Source of the DNA: an uncultured Bacteroidales bacterium
GTDB taxonomy: Bacteria > Bacteroidota > Bacteroidia > Bacteroidales > Muribaculaceae
Length of the DNA: 64,000 nucleotides
Direction of reading: 5' to 3'
NCBI GenBank assembly: GCA_900547755.1
Contig: URIC01000001.1
Span: 41,403 to 105,402 of the forward strand
The notes beneath the pieces are model-generated. The model was not told the DNA's origin and ran no database searches. It worked only from the letters and a program-made list of their open reading frames with translations. The number at the start of each line of letters is the position of its first letter. Position 1 is the stretch's first letter. Both the position numbers and the translations under genes were made by a program. Shown here one piece after another: positions 17,433-24,261 of this stretch.

Positions 17433-17505
17433 TCGGGGTTAGGCGACTCGAACGCCCGACCTCTACGTCCCGAACGTAGCGCGCTACCAACTGCGCTAAA
17501 CCCCG
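17433..17505 (-). tRNA. tRNA-Pro, anticodon CGG
   Basis: 73-nt cloverleaf on the minus strand. Acceptor CGGGGTT/AACCCCG, D-arm GCGC...GCGC, anticodon arm CTACG-TTCGGGA-CGTAG giving anticodon CGG (codon CCG), T-arm GGGCG-TTCGAGT-CGCCT and discriminator A. C1-G72 and A73 are typical of bacterial proline tRNAs. CCA is not encoded. A perfect promoter lies at 17558-17589. Confidence 0.97.
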
Positions 17506-17557
17506 AGTTCCTTGCGGATATTGGTGCAAAGGCAGGCATGAGCTGCAATTGCGACTG

Positions 17558-17589
17558 CAAAGTTACAAACAAATCCGTATCCTGCCAAA
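17558..17589 (-). promoter_or_regulatory. promoter of tRNA-Pro
   Basis: Minus strand: TTTG (17589-17586), a 20-base spacer and TAACTTTG (17565-17558). Expected start near 17555, about 50 bases before the mature tRNA. Confidence 0.8.
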
Positions 17590-17794
17590 TTTTGGGCGAA
17601 AATTATTTTTTGCTTCAAGAAGACTGCGTATACATTAATTTTAAATTGCAGCTTCTTAAATTCCGCACCTTCTCTCCGCACCGAGAAGTGTTAATTTTAA
17701 GCGTAAAGTTAGTTAATAACGTTAAATATAGTTAAATCAGTGAACTGATTTGCTTAAAATTATTTCGGTGTGAAATATTTTTTGTAATTTTGCA

Positions 17795-17867
17795 ATGTGT
17801 TTTTCATAGTATTAAATTAAGATTAAGGTTTGGGTCGCTCTCTTTGTGAAAGGGGGGCGGCCTTTTT
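17795..17867 (+). ncRNA. candidate small RNA of about 75 nt
   Basis: A -7 box TAATTTTG (17785-17792) with a weak -33 region is followed by about 40 unstructured bases and a stem of about 13 bp (17833-17862, GGTCGCTCTC... with ...GGGGGGCGGCC, several G-U pairs, short loop) ending in T5. No coding frame or plus-strand gene follows, so this is a free-standing short transcript unit. Identity unknown. Confidence 0.45.
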
Positions 17868-17914
17868 CTTTGTTCTCTGTGTGGATAAATGAATGAACCG
17901 ACTATGTTATTTAC

Positions 17915-17954
17915 AAAAAAGACGACTCGGCATATTCGCCGAGTCGTCTTTTTT
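17915..17954. terminator. bidirectional terminator downstream of the SulP gene
   Basis: A 17-bp perfect stem (AAAAAAGACGACTCGGC and its complement, loop ATATTC) with A6 and T6 at its ends. It is 57 bases beyond the SulP stop on the minus strand and also backs up the small RNA terminator on the plus strand. Confidence 0.88.
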
Positions 17955-18010
17955 GTTTCCCTTTCTGTCAGGGGTGGTCATGCGTGTCAGCGCGGAATGA
18001 CAATTCTCTT

Positions 18011-19708
18011 TTAATGGCCGGAGCCGGCTATTTCGTTTGCCACTACTACGGCACGTGATATGTGGGAGCAAATGCGGTCAGAACCAACCAGACGTTCCAC
18101 CCCCGCCTTGTTAAGCACTTCGCGCACGTTTGGCTGTACGCCGCTGAGCACTATGGCTATACCTTCGTCCAGCGAGGAGTTGATGAGAATCTCCAGATTG
18201 TGTACGCCGGTAGCGTCAATGAAGGGCACTTTGCGCATGCGGATTATGCGTACCACCGGTTTCTCGCGCATGGCGCCGCGCATCACTTCGTCGAATTTGG
18301 TGGCCACTCCGAAGAAGAAAGGTCCGTCTATCTCATATATGCTCACGCCTTTGACCACATGCAGCTCTTCATGCACCGACAGGTCGGTGCCCTCGGCGGC
18401 ATCCAGCTGTTCGCCATAGACACGCACCGTGGTGTTCTGCATGACACGCTTGAGAAACAGCACCACGGCCAGCAACATTCCCATCTCAATGGCGATGGTC
18501 AGGTCGAAAATCACTGTGAGCAGGAAAGTGACCACGAGTACCGATATGTCGGCTGCCGGATTGCGGAATATGCCTCGCACTGTTCGCCAGCCACTCATGT
18601 TGTAGGCCACTACTATCAGCACGGCGGCCAGACAGGACATGGGCACCAGATTGATGAGCGGCATAAGGAACAGGAATACGAGCAGAAGCACCAGGGCATG
18701 GATTATGCCGGCTATGGGAGAGCGTCCTCCGTTGGTGATATTGGTCATGGTGCGCGCTATGGCGCCGGTCACAGGTATGCCGCCGAAAAAAGGTACCGTT
18801 ATGTTGGCCAGTCCTTGGCCTATAAGCTCGCTGTTGGAATCGGTGCGTGCGCCGGTGACACCGTCGGCCACCGTGGCCGAAAGCAGGCTCTCTATGGCGC
18901 CGAGCATGGCTATCGTGAAGGCCGACGGCAGCAAAAGCCGTATGCTCTCCATATTTATACCGAGGGATTGAGGCGTCGGTATGTCGGTGGGTAAAGTGCC
19001 GAACCGCGAGCCTATGGTTTCTACGCCTGAACACAGTCCGGCTTTGTCCAATGCCCACACGCCTAAGCTCACCACGATTATAGCTAACAGCGGTCCGGGC
19101 AGGCGTTTGGAAATGTAGGGCGTGCCTATAATTATAAGGAGCGAGACGGCACCGGTGATGAGTGTGGCCGGGTCGACGGTGGAAGCGCTGCGAAAATACA
19201 GCACCCATTTGCCTATGAAGTCGCCGGGGGTTTCACCTTGCAGCGTCAGGCCGAAGAAGTCCGGCATCTGGGTGGAGAAGATGGTGAGCGCGATACCGGC
19301 AGTGAACCCTACCACTATTGGATAAGGAATGAATTTTATGACCGTGCCGAGCTTGAAGACACCCATTATCAATAGCAATACTCCGGCCATACAGGTGGCT
19401 ATGGCCAGTCCGGTGAGGCCATAGAGGGAGATGATGTTGTAGATAATGACTATGAAAGCGCCGGTGGGACCGCCTATTTGCACGGTGTTGCCGCCAAAGG
19501 CCGATACCATGAAACCGCCTATTATGGCGGTGATGAGACCTGCCGTCGGACTTACGCCGCTGGCTATTGCGAAAGCTATGGCCAGCGGGAGCGCCACGAT
19601 GCCGACTACTGTTCCGGCGGTGAGGTCTGACTTGAAACGTGAAAGCGAATAGTGGCGCAGGCTCTCCAGCAACGCCGGCCGGTAAGAAAACTTGTGGACT
19701 ATATCCAT
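18011..19708 (-). CDS. SulP family anion transporter with STAS domain
   Basis: 565-residue inner-membrane permease of the SLC26/SulP family. The N-terminal FKSDLTAGTVVGIVALPLAIAFAIASG-type helix and the IGGPTGAFIVII segment are diagnostic; some 12-14 transmembrane helices run to about residue 415. A cytoplasmic STAS domain (about 440-555) has the FIDATGVHNLEIL and LSGVQPNVREVLNKAGV motifs. The ion (sulfate, bicarbonate or other) cannot be read from sequence; no carbonic anhydrase or sulfate-assimilation gene is adjacent. It starts 41 bases after menG and could be read through from purC-menG. Confidence 0.94.
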   Translation of the reverse strand: MDIVHKFSYRPALLESLRHYSLSRFKSDLTAGTVVGIVALPLAIAFAIASGVSPTAGLITAIIGGFMVSAFGGNTVQIGGPTGAFIVIIYNIISLYGLTGLAIATCMAGVLLLIMGVFKLGTVIKFIPYPIVVGFTAGIALTIFSTQMPDFFGLTLQGETPGDFIGKWVLYFRSASTVDPATLITGAVSLLIIIGTPYISKRLPGPLLAIIVVSLGVWALDKAGLCSGVETIGSRFGTLPTDIPTPQSLGINMESIRLLLPSAFTIAMLGAIESLLSATVADGVTGARTDSNSELIGQGLANITVPFFGGIPVTGAIARTMTNITNGGRSPIAGIIHALVLLLVFLFLMPLINLVPMSCLAAVLIVVAYNMSGWRTVRGIFRNPAADISVLVVTFLLTVIFDLTIAIEMGMLLAVVLFLKRVMQNTTVRVYGEQLDAAEGTDLSVHEELHVVKGVSIYEIDGPFFFGVATKFDEVMRGAMREKPVVRIIRMRKVPFIDATGVHNLEILINSSLDEGIAIVLSGVQPNVREVLNKAGVERLVGSDRICSHISRAVVVANEIAGSGH

Positions 19709-19749
19709 GTGGTATTAGATGTTAGAGGCTGTTTGAAAATAAACGTAGA

Positions 19750-20499
19750 TTATGCTTTGGCCGTGTATATGGCGCAGACGCCGGGAGCCTGGACCCGGCA
19801 GGCGGCGGCGCGGAAACCGGCCTGCTCCATGAGGGCCGTCATGGAACCGCGTTGCGGACAGGCGGCTATGCTTTCGGGCAGATAGCTGTAGGCGCGTGTG
19901 TCGCGACTCACCAGGCGTCCTGCCAACGGAATTATATGCCGCGAATAGAACCGGTAGCCGGGACGCAGCAGCGGCAAGGCTGGCTCGCACAATTCAAGCA
20001 CTACGATAGGGGCGCCCGGCGCCAGCACGCGGCGCATTTCGCGCAGTCCGGTCGGCAGGTCCTGGAAATTGCGTACTCCGTAAGCCACGGTCAGGCCGTG
20101 GAAAGAGCCGTCTGCAAACGGCAGATGAAGCGCGTCGGCCTGCACGAAGTCTATGCGGGAACGCACTTCGGCATCCAGCCTCTTCAGTTTGCGTTCCGCC
20201 ACCTCCAGCATACCGGCGCTCAAATCCACCCCGGTTATGCTCACCCCCGGGGCTGTGCGGGCTATGTGGAGCGTCACGTCTCCGGTGCCGCACGCTATGT
20301 CCAGAATATGCGGCGCCGCCACATCGGGCAACGCGGCAAGCAACCGACTCACCGCGCGGTTGCGCCAGATGCGGTAAAGCCCGAAAGTCATCGCCGCGTT
20401 CATAAAATCGTAAGCGGGAGCGATGGAGTCGAACATCTGCTCCACCTGCTCCCCCTTGTCGCGGTTCTCGTCGTAGGGTTTGATTTCCTCTGCTTTCAT
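19750..20499 (-). CDS. menG: demethylmenaquinone methyltransferase MenG (UbiE-like)
   Basis: S-adenosylmethionine-dependent C-methyltransferase for the last step of menaquinone synthesis, consistent with anaerobic respiration in Bacteroidales. 249 residues; SAM motif I is ILDIACGTGDVTLHIA. The N-terminal VEQMFDSIAPAYDFMN, the VQADALHLPFADGSFHGLTVAYGVRNF region and the later VLELCEPALP are family signatures. I start at ATG 20499 (MKAEEIKPYDENRDKGEQV), which overlaps the purC stop (TGATG). The longer frame to 20631 lies in purC. Confidence 0.95.
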   Translation of the reverse strand: MKAEEIKPYDENRDKGEQVEQMFDSIAPAYDFMNAAMTFGLYRIWRNRAVSRLLAALPDVAAPHILDIACGTGDVTLHIARTAPGVSITGVDLSAGMLEVAERKLKRLDAEVRSRIDFVQADALHLPFADGSFHGLTVAYGVRNFQDLPTGLREMRRVLAPGAPIVVLELCEPALPLLRPGYRFYSRHIIPLAGRLVSRDTRAYSYLPESIAACPQRGSMTALMEQAGFRAAACRVQAPGVCAIYTAKA

Positions 20500-21443
20500 C
20501 AGAGCTTTGCCAGGCAATCGGTCACATTCCGCTCGATGCGCGCGGCTATGTCGGCCTCGCGGGCGCCCACGAACTTCTCGCCCGTAATGTGTTCGTACAG
20601 CTCGATGTAGCGGTCGCTCACTTCGCGGCAATACTCTTCTGTCATCTCCGGCATTTTCTCACCGGGACGCCCCATGAAGCCGTTGGCTATCAGCCACTGG
20701 CGCACGAACTCCTTGGAGAGCTGCTTCTGAGGTTCGCCGTTACGGAAACGCTCCTCGTAACCCTCGGCGTAAAAATAGCGCGAAGAGTCCGGAGTGTGGA
20801 TTTCGTCGATGAGGATTACCTCGCCGTCGTGCTTGCCGAACTCATACTTCGTGTCCACCAGTATAAGGCCACGCTCGGCGGCCATTTCGGTGCCGCGCTC
20901 GAAGATGGCCAGTGCGTAACGTTCCATCTTCTCGTAATCTTCTTTGCCGACAATGCCGCGTTCTATTATTTCGGCGCGGGATATGTTGGCGTCATGTCCC
21001 TCGTCCTCCTTGGTGGTAGGGGTGACGATGGGGCGGGGGAGTTTCTGGTTCTCCCTGAGGCCGTCGGGGAGCGCCACACCGCATATCTCGCGGGCTCCGG
21101 CGGCGTACTCGCGCCAGGCGGAACCCGCCAGGTAGCCGCGTACAATCATCTCCACCTTGAAAGGCTCGCATCTCACTCCCACAGTGACCATGGGGTCGGG
21201 GACCGCGAGCTTCCAGTTGGGACAGATGTCAAGAGTGGCGTCCAGGAACTGGGCGGCAATCTGGTTGAGCACCTGACCTTTGAAGGGGATGCCCTTGGGG
21301 AGGATGACATCGAAAGCCGAGATGCGGTCTGTGGCAACCATCACCAGGTACTTGTCGGCAATGTTATAGACGTCTCGTACTTTGCCGTGGTACACGCCTT
21401 TCTGTTCCGGGAATTTGAAATCCGTAAAAGTCAGAGAACTCAT
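20499..21443 (-). CDS. purC: phosphoribosylaminoimidazole-succinocarboxamide synthase PurC
   Basis: Joins CAIR and aspartate in purine synthesis. 314 residues, the longer form seen in Bacteroidota and yeast rather than the roughly 240-residue enterobacterial form. Signatures: GKVRDVYNIADKYLVMVATDRISAFD-type N-terminus, KVEMIVRGYLAGSAWREY, and near the middle the LILVDTKYEFGK and LIDEIHTPDSSRYF segments. The stop is coupled to menG. No clear promoter is seen within 100 bases upstream. Confidence 0.96.
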   Translation of the reverse strand: MSSLTFTDFKFPEQKGVYHGKVRDVYNIADKYLVMVATDRISAFDVILPKGIPFKGQVLNQIAAQFLDATLDICPNWKLAVPDPMVTVGVRCEPFKVEMIVRGYLAGSAWREYAAGAREICGVALPDGLRENQKLPRPIVTPTTKEDEGHDANISRAEIIERGIVGKEDYEKMERYALAIFERGTEMAAERGLILVDTKYEFGKHDGEVILIDEIHTPDSSRYFYAEGYEERFRNGEPQKQLSKEFVRQWLIANGFMGRPGEKMPEMTEEYCREVSDRYIELYEHITGEKFVGAREADIAARIERNVTDCLAKL

Positions 21444-21596
21444 GGTTATGTAAATATTAAATGGTTTTTAAACAGTCTCTTGATTCGGGTCAGGCAAGCT
21501 GAGGGCCCTTGATGGGTTTCAACTTAAGACAGCGAGAGTTGAGTAGTTTACAAATGTTCCCGTCGGCTGGAGCGCGGGGCACTACAGAAAAATAAG

Positions 21597-21643
21597 GCCC
21601 GCATGGCGGCAGATGCCGCTATGCGGGCTGCCGCCATGCGGGC
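21597..21643 (-). terminator. terminator region of tRNA-Gln with two alternative hairpins
   Basis: The arm GCCCGCATGGCGGCAG (21597-21612) can pair either perfectly with 21628-21643 (16 bp) or, with one mismatch, with TGCCGCTATGCGGGC at 21614-21628. Read on the minus strand, this lies 5 bases after the tRNA-Gln 3' end and is followed by CCTTATTTTT, which fits an intrinsic terminator. Confidence 0.7.
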
Positions 21644-21648
21644 TTTCG

Positions 21649-21719
21649 TTGTCTTACCAGGATTCGAACCTGGACAAACAGAACCAAAAACTGTTGTGCT
21701 ACCATTACACCATAAGACA
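21649..21719 (-). tRNA. tRNA-Gln, anticodon UUG
   Basis: 71-nt tRNA on the minus strand. Acceptor TGTCTTA/TAAGACA with discriminator A, short D-stem GTG/CAC with loop TAATGGTAG, anticodon arm ACAGT-TTTTGGT-TCTGT giving anticodon TTG (codon CAA), T-arm CCAGG-TTCGAAT-CCTGG. The last anticodon-stem pair (31-39) is T-T, so that stem has only four Watson-Crick pairs. CCA is not encoded. A consensus promoter sits at 21778-21809. Confidence 0.96.
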
Positions 21720-21777
21720 ATCCATACCGGCCAGGTCGCATTCGCCCCGAAGGGCACACAGACCTCGGCAAGCGCTG

Positions 21778-21809
21778 CAAAGTTACTGCTTTTTTTCGGA
21801 ATGAGCAAA
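21778..21809 (-). promoter_or_regulatory. promoter of tRNA-Gln
   Basis: Minus strand: TTTG (21809-21806), a 20-base spacer and TAACTTTG (21785-21778); start expected near 21775. Confidence 0.8.
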
Positions 21810-21925
21810 TTTTCCATATTCCGCATTACAGACATTGATTGAAAGACCTTCGGAAATTCTGGCACAACATTTGTAGTCGTCTTGGCGTTACTTAATAAGT
21901 ATATAATTCAAACAAGATATAAATA

Positions 21926-22516
21926 ATGGACAAGTTAAGTTACGCATGGGGCCTGGCGATGGGCCAGCAGCTGAAAGGAATGGGCGTGAAGACCCTGAAT
22001 GTAGAAGACTTCAACGGCGCTGTAAAAAGTGTGTTCGAAGGTACCGAACCTGAAATGACAGGTGACGAGGCCCGGAAAATCATCAACGAGTATCTGCAGG
22101 AGCTGCAGACCAAGCTCGAGGCCCAGGCCAAGGAGGCAGGGGTCAAGTTCCTGGAGGAAAACAAGAAGAAGGCCGAGGTCAAAGAGACAGCCAGCGGCTT
22201 GCAGTATGTCGTGGAGAAAGAGGGCACAGGAGCCTGTCCTACAGCCGAAGATGAAGTGACGGTACACTATACCGGAAAATTGCTGGACGGCACGGTGTTC
22301 GACTCCTCTGTGAATCGCGGCGAGCCGGCCACTTTCCCGCTGAACCGTGTCATACCCGGCTGGACCGAGGGCGTTCAGCTGATGAAGGAGGGTGCCAAGT
22401 ACACGTTCTTCATACCCTCTGACCTGGCTTACGGCGCACAGGGTGTGCCCAACGCCATACCGCCCCACAGCACTTTGATTTTCGAAGTAGAGCTTATCAA
22501 GGTCAATAAAAAGTGA
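21926..22516 (+). CDS. FKBP-type peptidyl-prolyl cis-trans isomerase, cytoplasmic form
   Basis: 196 residues without a signal peptide. Residues 1-85 are a helical dimerisation-type domain as in FklB/Mip proteins (LSYAWGLAMGQQLKGMGV, then a Lys/Glu-rich helix), and 90-196 are the FKBP domain (VTVHYTGKLLDGTVFDSS, FPLNRVIPGWTEGVQLM, IPSDLAYGAQG, LIFEVELIKV). It speeds proline isomerisation during folding. Its stop overlaps the start of a second, lipidated FKBP gene (TGATG). A 62-base stretch is identical to that paralogue at the DNA level (22337-22398). Confidence 0.95.
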   Translation: MDKLSYAWGLAMGQQLKGMGVKTLNVEDFNGAVKSVFEGTEPEMTGDEARKIINEYLQELQTKLEAQAKEAGVKFLEENKKKAEVKETASGLQYVVEKEGTGACPTAEDEVTVHYTGKLLDGTVFDSSVNRGEPATFPLNRVIPGWTEGVQLMKEGAKYTFFIPSDLAYGAQGVPNAIPPHSTLIFEVELIKVNKK

Positions 22517-23076
22517 TGGAAATGAAGAAGATTTTTATGTTGTCGGCAGTGGCGGCTCTTTCCCTGTCTGCCGTAAGCTGCAAGGCGTCGGACAAGGATG
22601 CGCAGGGTGAAGCTGTTTCCGAGGCAGCCGAAGCAATGGACGCCGTCGCCGAATCGGAGAGCGGTGTGGCTCTCCCTGAAGGTGAGGACCCCGCAGACGA
22701 AGACTCCAAGGCATCCTCCACTCCTGATAAGGATGGCTATCTCACTACTGCCAGCGGCCTGAAGTACAAGGTGCTTCGCGAGGGTACCGGCAAAAAGCCC
22801 GAAAGTTCCGCCGCTGTCGTCAAGGTCAACTATGAGGGCACGCACCTTGACGGCACGGTGTTCGACTCCTCATACGAGAGAGGCGAGGCCATAGAGTTTC
22901 CGCTGAACCGTGTCATACCCGGCTGGACCGAGGGCGTTCAGCTGATGAAGGAGGGTGCCAAATACGAGTTCCTGATTCCGTCCGGGCTGGCTTACGGCCC
23001 CACCGGTACTCCCGGCGGCCCTATCAAGCCTAACGAGGACCTGAAATTTGTAGTCGAACTGATAGAAGTGAAGTGA
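22516..23076 (+). CDS. FKBP-type peptidyl-prolyl isomerase, lipoprotein form
   Basis: 186 residues. The signal peptide ends in the lipobox LSAVSC; then come about 50 acidic, Ala/Glu/Ser-rich linker residues and a C-terminal FKBP domain (about 78-186: VVKVNYEGTHLDGTVFDSS, FPLNRVIPGWTEGVQLM, IPSGLAYGPTG). It probably acts as a periplasmic folding factor tethered to a membrane. Start at ATG 22516 overlapping the upstream stop; ATG 22522 (MKKIFML) would give an equally good signal peptide. It lacks the helical N-domain of its neighbour. Confidence 0.93.
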   Translation: MEMKKIFMLSAVAALSLSAVSCKASDKDAQGEAVSEAAEAMDAVAESESGVALPEGEDPADEDSKASSTPDKDGYLTTASGLKYKVLREGTGKKPESSAAVVKVNYEGTHLDGTVFDSSYERGEAIEFPLNRVIPGWTEGVQLMKEGAKYEFLIPSGLAYGPTGTPGGPIKPNEDLKFVVELIEVK

Positions 23077-23077
23077 T

Positions 23078-23320
23078 ATGCAGGCGAGAAAGATTCTTGT
23101 ACTCGGAGCGGTGGTATGCCTGACGGTGTGCCTGTCATCCTGCAAGGGGCGTAGTGCCGACGCCACCCCCAACGGCGAGACCGTGGAGGTGGATATCGAT
23201 AATGTGGAGATAAATGACACCGAGACCGTCGATGTCCCTGACACAATGACTGTGGTGGCGGATACTCCGACGACGGCGGACACGGATACCGTCCCTGCCC
23301 GCACCGCGCCGGTGCGTTAG
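23078..23320 (+). CDS. small acidic lipoprotein, unknown function
   Basis: 80 residues: a signal peptide with lipobox LSSC (Cys about 22), then a short Asp/Thr/Val-rich tail (VEVDIDNVEINDTETVDVPDT) with no recognisable domain. It starts two bases after the lipidated FKBP gene and is followed by a terminator, so it is the third gene of that operon. The frame has codon use like its neighbours and a convincing lipobox, so I treat it as real. Confidence 0.65.
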   Translation: MQARKILVLGAVVCLTVCLSSCKGRSADATPNGETVEVDIDNVEINDTETVDVPDTMTVVADTPTTADTDTVPARTAPVR

Positions 23321-23342
23321 ACAGCCTCTGAGTGGACGATTG

Positions 23343-23382
23343 AGCCGCAGGCTTTCCGTATTCGGGAAGTCTGCGGCTTTTC
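23343..23382 (+). terminator. terminator of the FKBP operon
   Basis: Stem AGCCGCAG/CTGCGGCT with an inner CTTTCC/GGGAAG stem and loop GTATTC, followed by TTTTCT. Confidence 0.8.
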
Positions 23383-23519
23383 TGTATCATATTGAAACGC
23401 ATTTACATGAGTGAAAGGGAACGTATGCGGAGGGTCATGGTAATAAGGCAAGCAGAATTTGGGGTGAGATTGAGGATATTTATAAAAAAAGTTAAAACCA
23501 AGGGAATCATTGCTTTATT

Positions 23520-23551
23520 TTTGTTGTTTGGAAAAATTTTAAGTAATTTTG
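23520..23551 (+). promoter_or_regulatory. promoter of the Lrp-family regulator gene
   Basis: TTTG (23520-23523), a 20-base spacer and TAATTTTG (23544-23551). The transcript should start near 23554, with a leader of about 56 bases. Confidence 0.75.
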
Positions 23552-23609
23552 CAAAAAAATTGAAATGTTGGAACAGATAAACCTAAAAACTCTATTATAG
23601 ACAAGCAAT

Positions 23610-24143
23610 ATGGCTTTAGAAAAGATTGACAACTTAGACAGAACCATCCTGAACATTGTGATGAAGAATGCCCGTATCCCGTCCAAGGATATCGCAGTGG
23701 AGTGTGGCGTCAGCCGCGCTGCGATTCATCAGCGCATTCAGCGCCTGATAGAGCTTGGTGTGATTACCGGTTCGGGCTACACCGTGAACCCTCATTCCCT
23801 TGGTTACAACACTTGCACATATGTAGGTGTGAAATTGGCGAAAGGCTCCATGTACCGCGACGTGGTCAAGGAGCTGGAGAAAATTCGCGAGGTAGTGGAG
23901 TGTCACTTCACCACCGGCCCCTACTCACTGCTTATCAAGGTATATGCACGTGACAATCAGCACCTCATGGAGCTGCTGAACGACAACATCCAGCACATAG
24001 CGGGTGTGACGGAGACCGAAACGCTCATTTCCCTGGAGCAGAGCATCCACCGCCAGATAGATGTGAAGGTGGAGGGTCCTCTGCGCACACGCCATCGCCG
24101 CAAGTCGGAGATGCTTGAAGCGGCAGAACAACAAAAACAATAA
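23610..24143 (+). CDS. Lrp/AsnC family transcriptional regulator
   Basis: 177 residues. N-terminal winged helix-turn-helix (about 6-60: NLDRTILNIVMKNARIPSKDIA, CGVSRAAIHQRIQRLIELGVI), then a RAM ligand-binding/oligomerisation domain (about 70-150) with the HFTTGPYSLLIKVYARD segment. Members sense amino acids or related metabolites; the ligand here is unknown. The basic C-terminal extension (TRHRRKSEMLEAAEQQKQ) goes beyond the usual end. Transcribed alone from its own promoter; an inverted repeat at 24165-24220 follows. Confidence 0.94.
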   Translation: MALEKIDNLDRTILNIVMKNARIPSKDIAVECGVSRAAIHQRIQRLIELGVITGSGYTVNPHSLGYNTCTYVGVKLAKGSMYRDVVKELEKIREVVECHFTTGPYSLLIKVYARDNQHLMELLNDNIQHIAGVTETETLISLEQSIHRQIDVKVEGPLRTRHRRKSEMLEAAEQQKQ

Positions 24144-24164
24144 GACAGACATCCCCTTATACGA

Positions 24165-24220
24165 AACAACGAGGCGTCATTGGCATCACCTTTCTGGTAG
24201 CTGGCAGGCGCCTCGTTGTT
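24165..24220. repeat. 12-bp inverted repeat with a 32-base loop between lrp and yfhO genes
   Basis: AACAACGAGGCG (24165-24176) pairs with CGCCTCGTTGTT (24209-24220). No T-run follows on the plus strand. It may be a weak terminator of the regulator gene or a control element before the membrane-protein gene. Confidence 0.5.
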
Positions 24221-24261
24221 GATGTAAGGTAATAAACTATAACACAGACTCTTAAAGGAAG

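Noticed and set aside
23392..23580. 62-codon frame before the Lrp-type gene
   Set aside because: It covers the promoter of the regulator gene and is made of Lys/Phe/Ile-rich sequence from AT-rich DNA.
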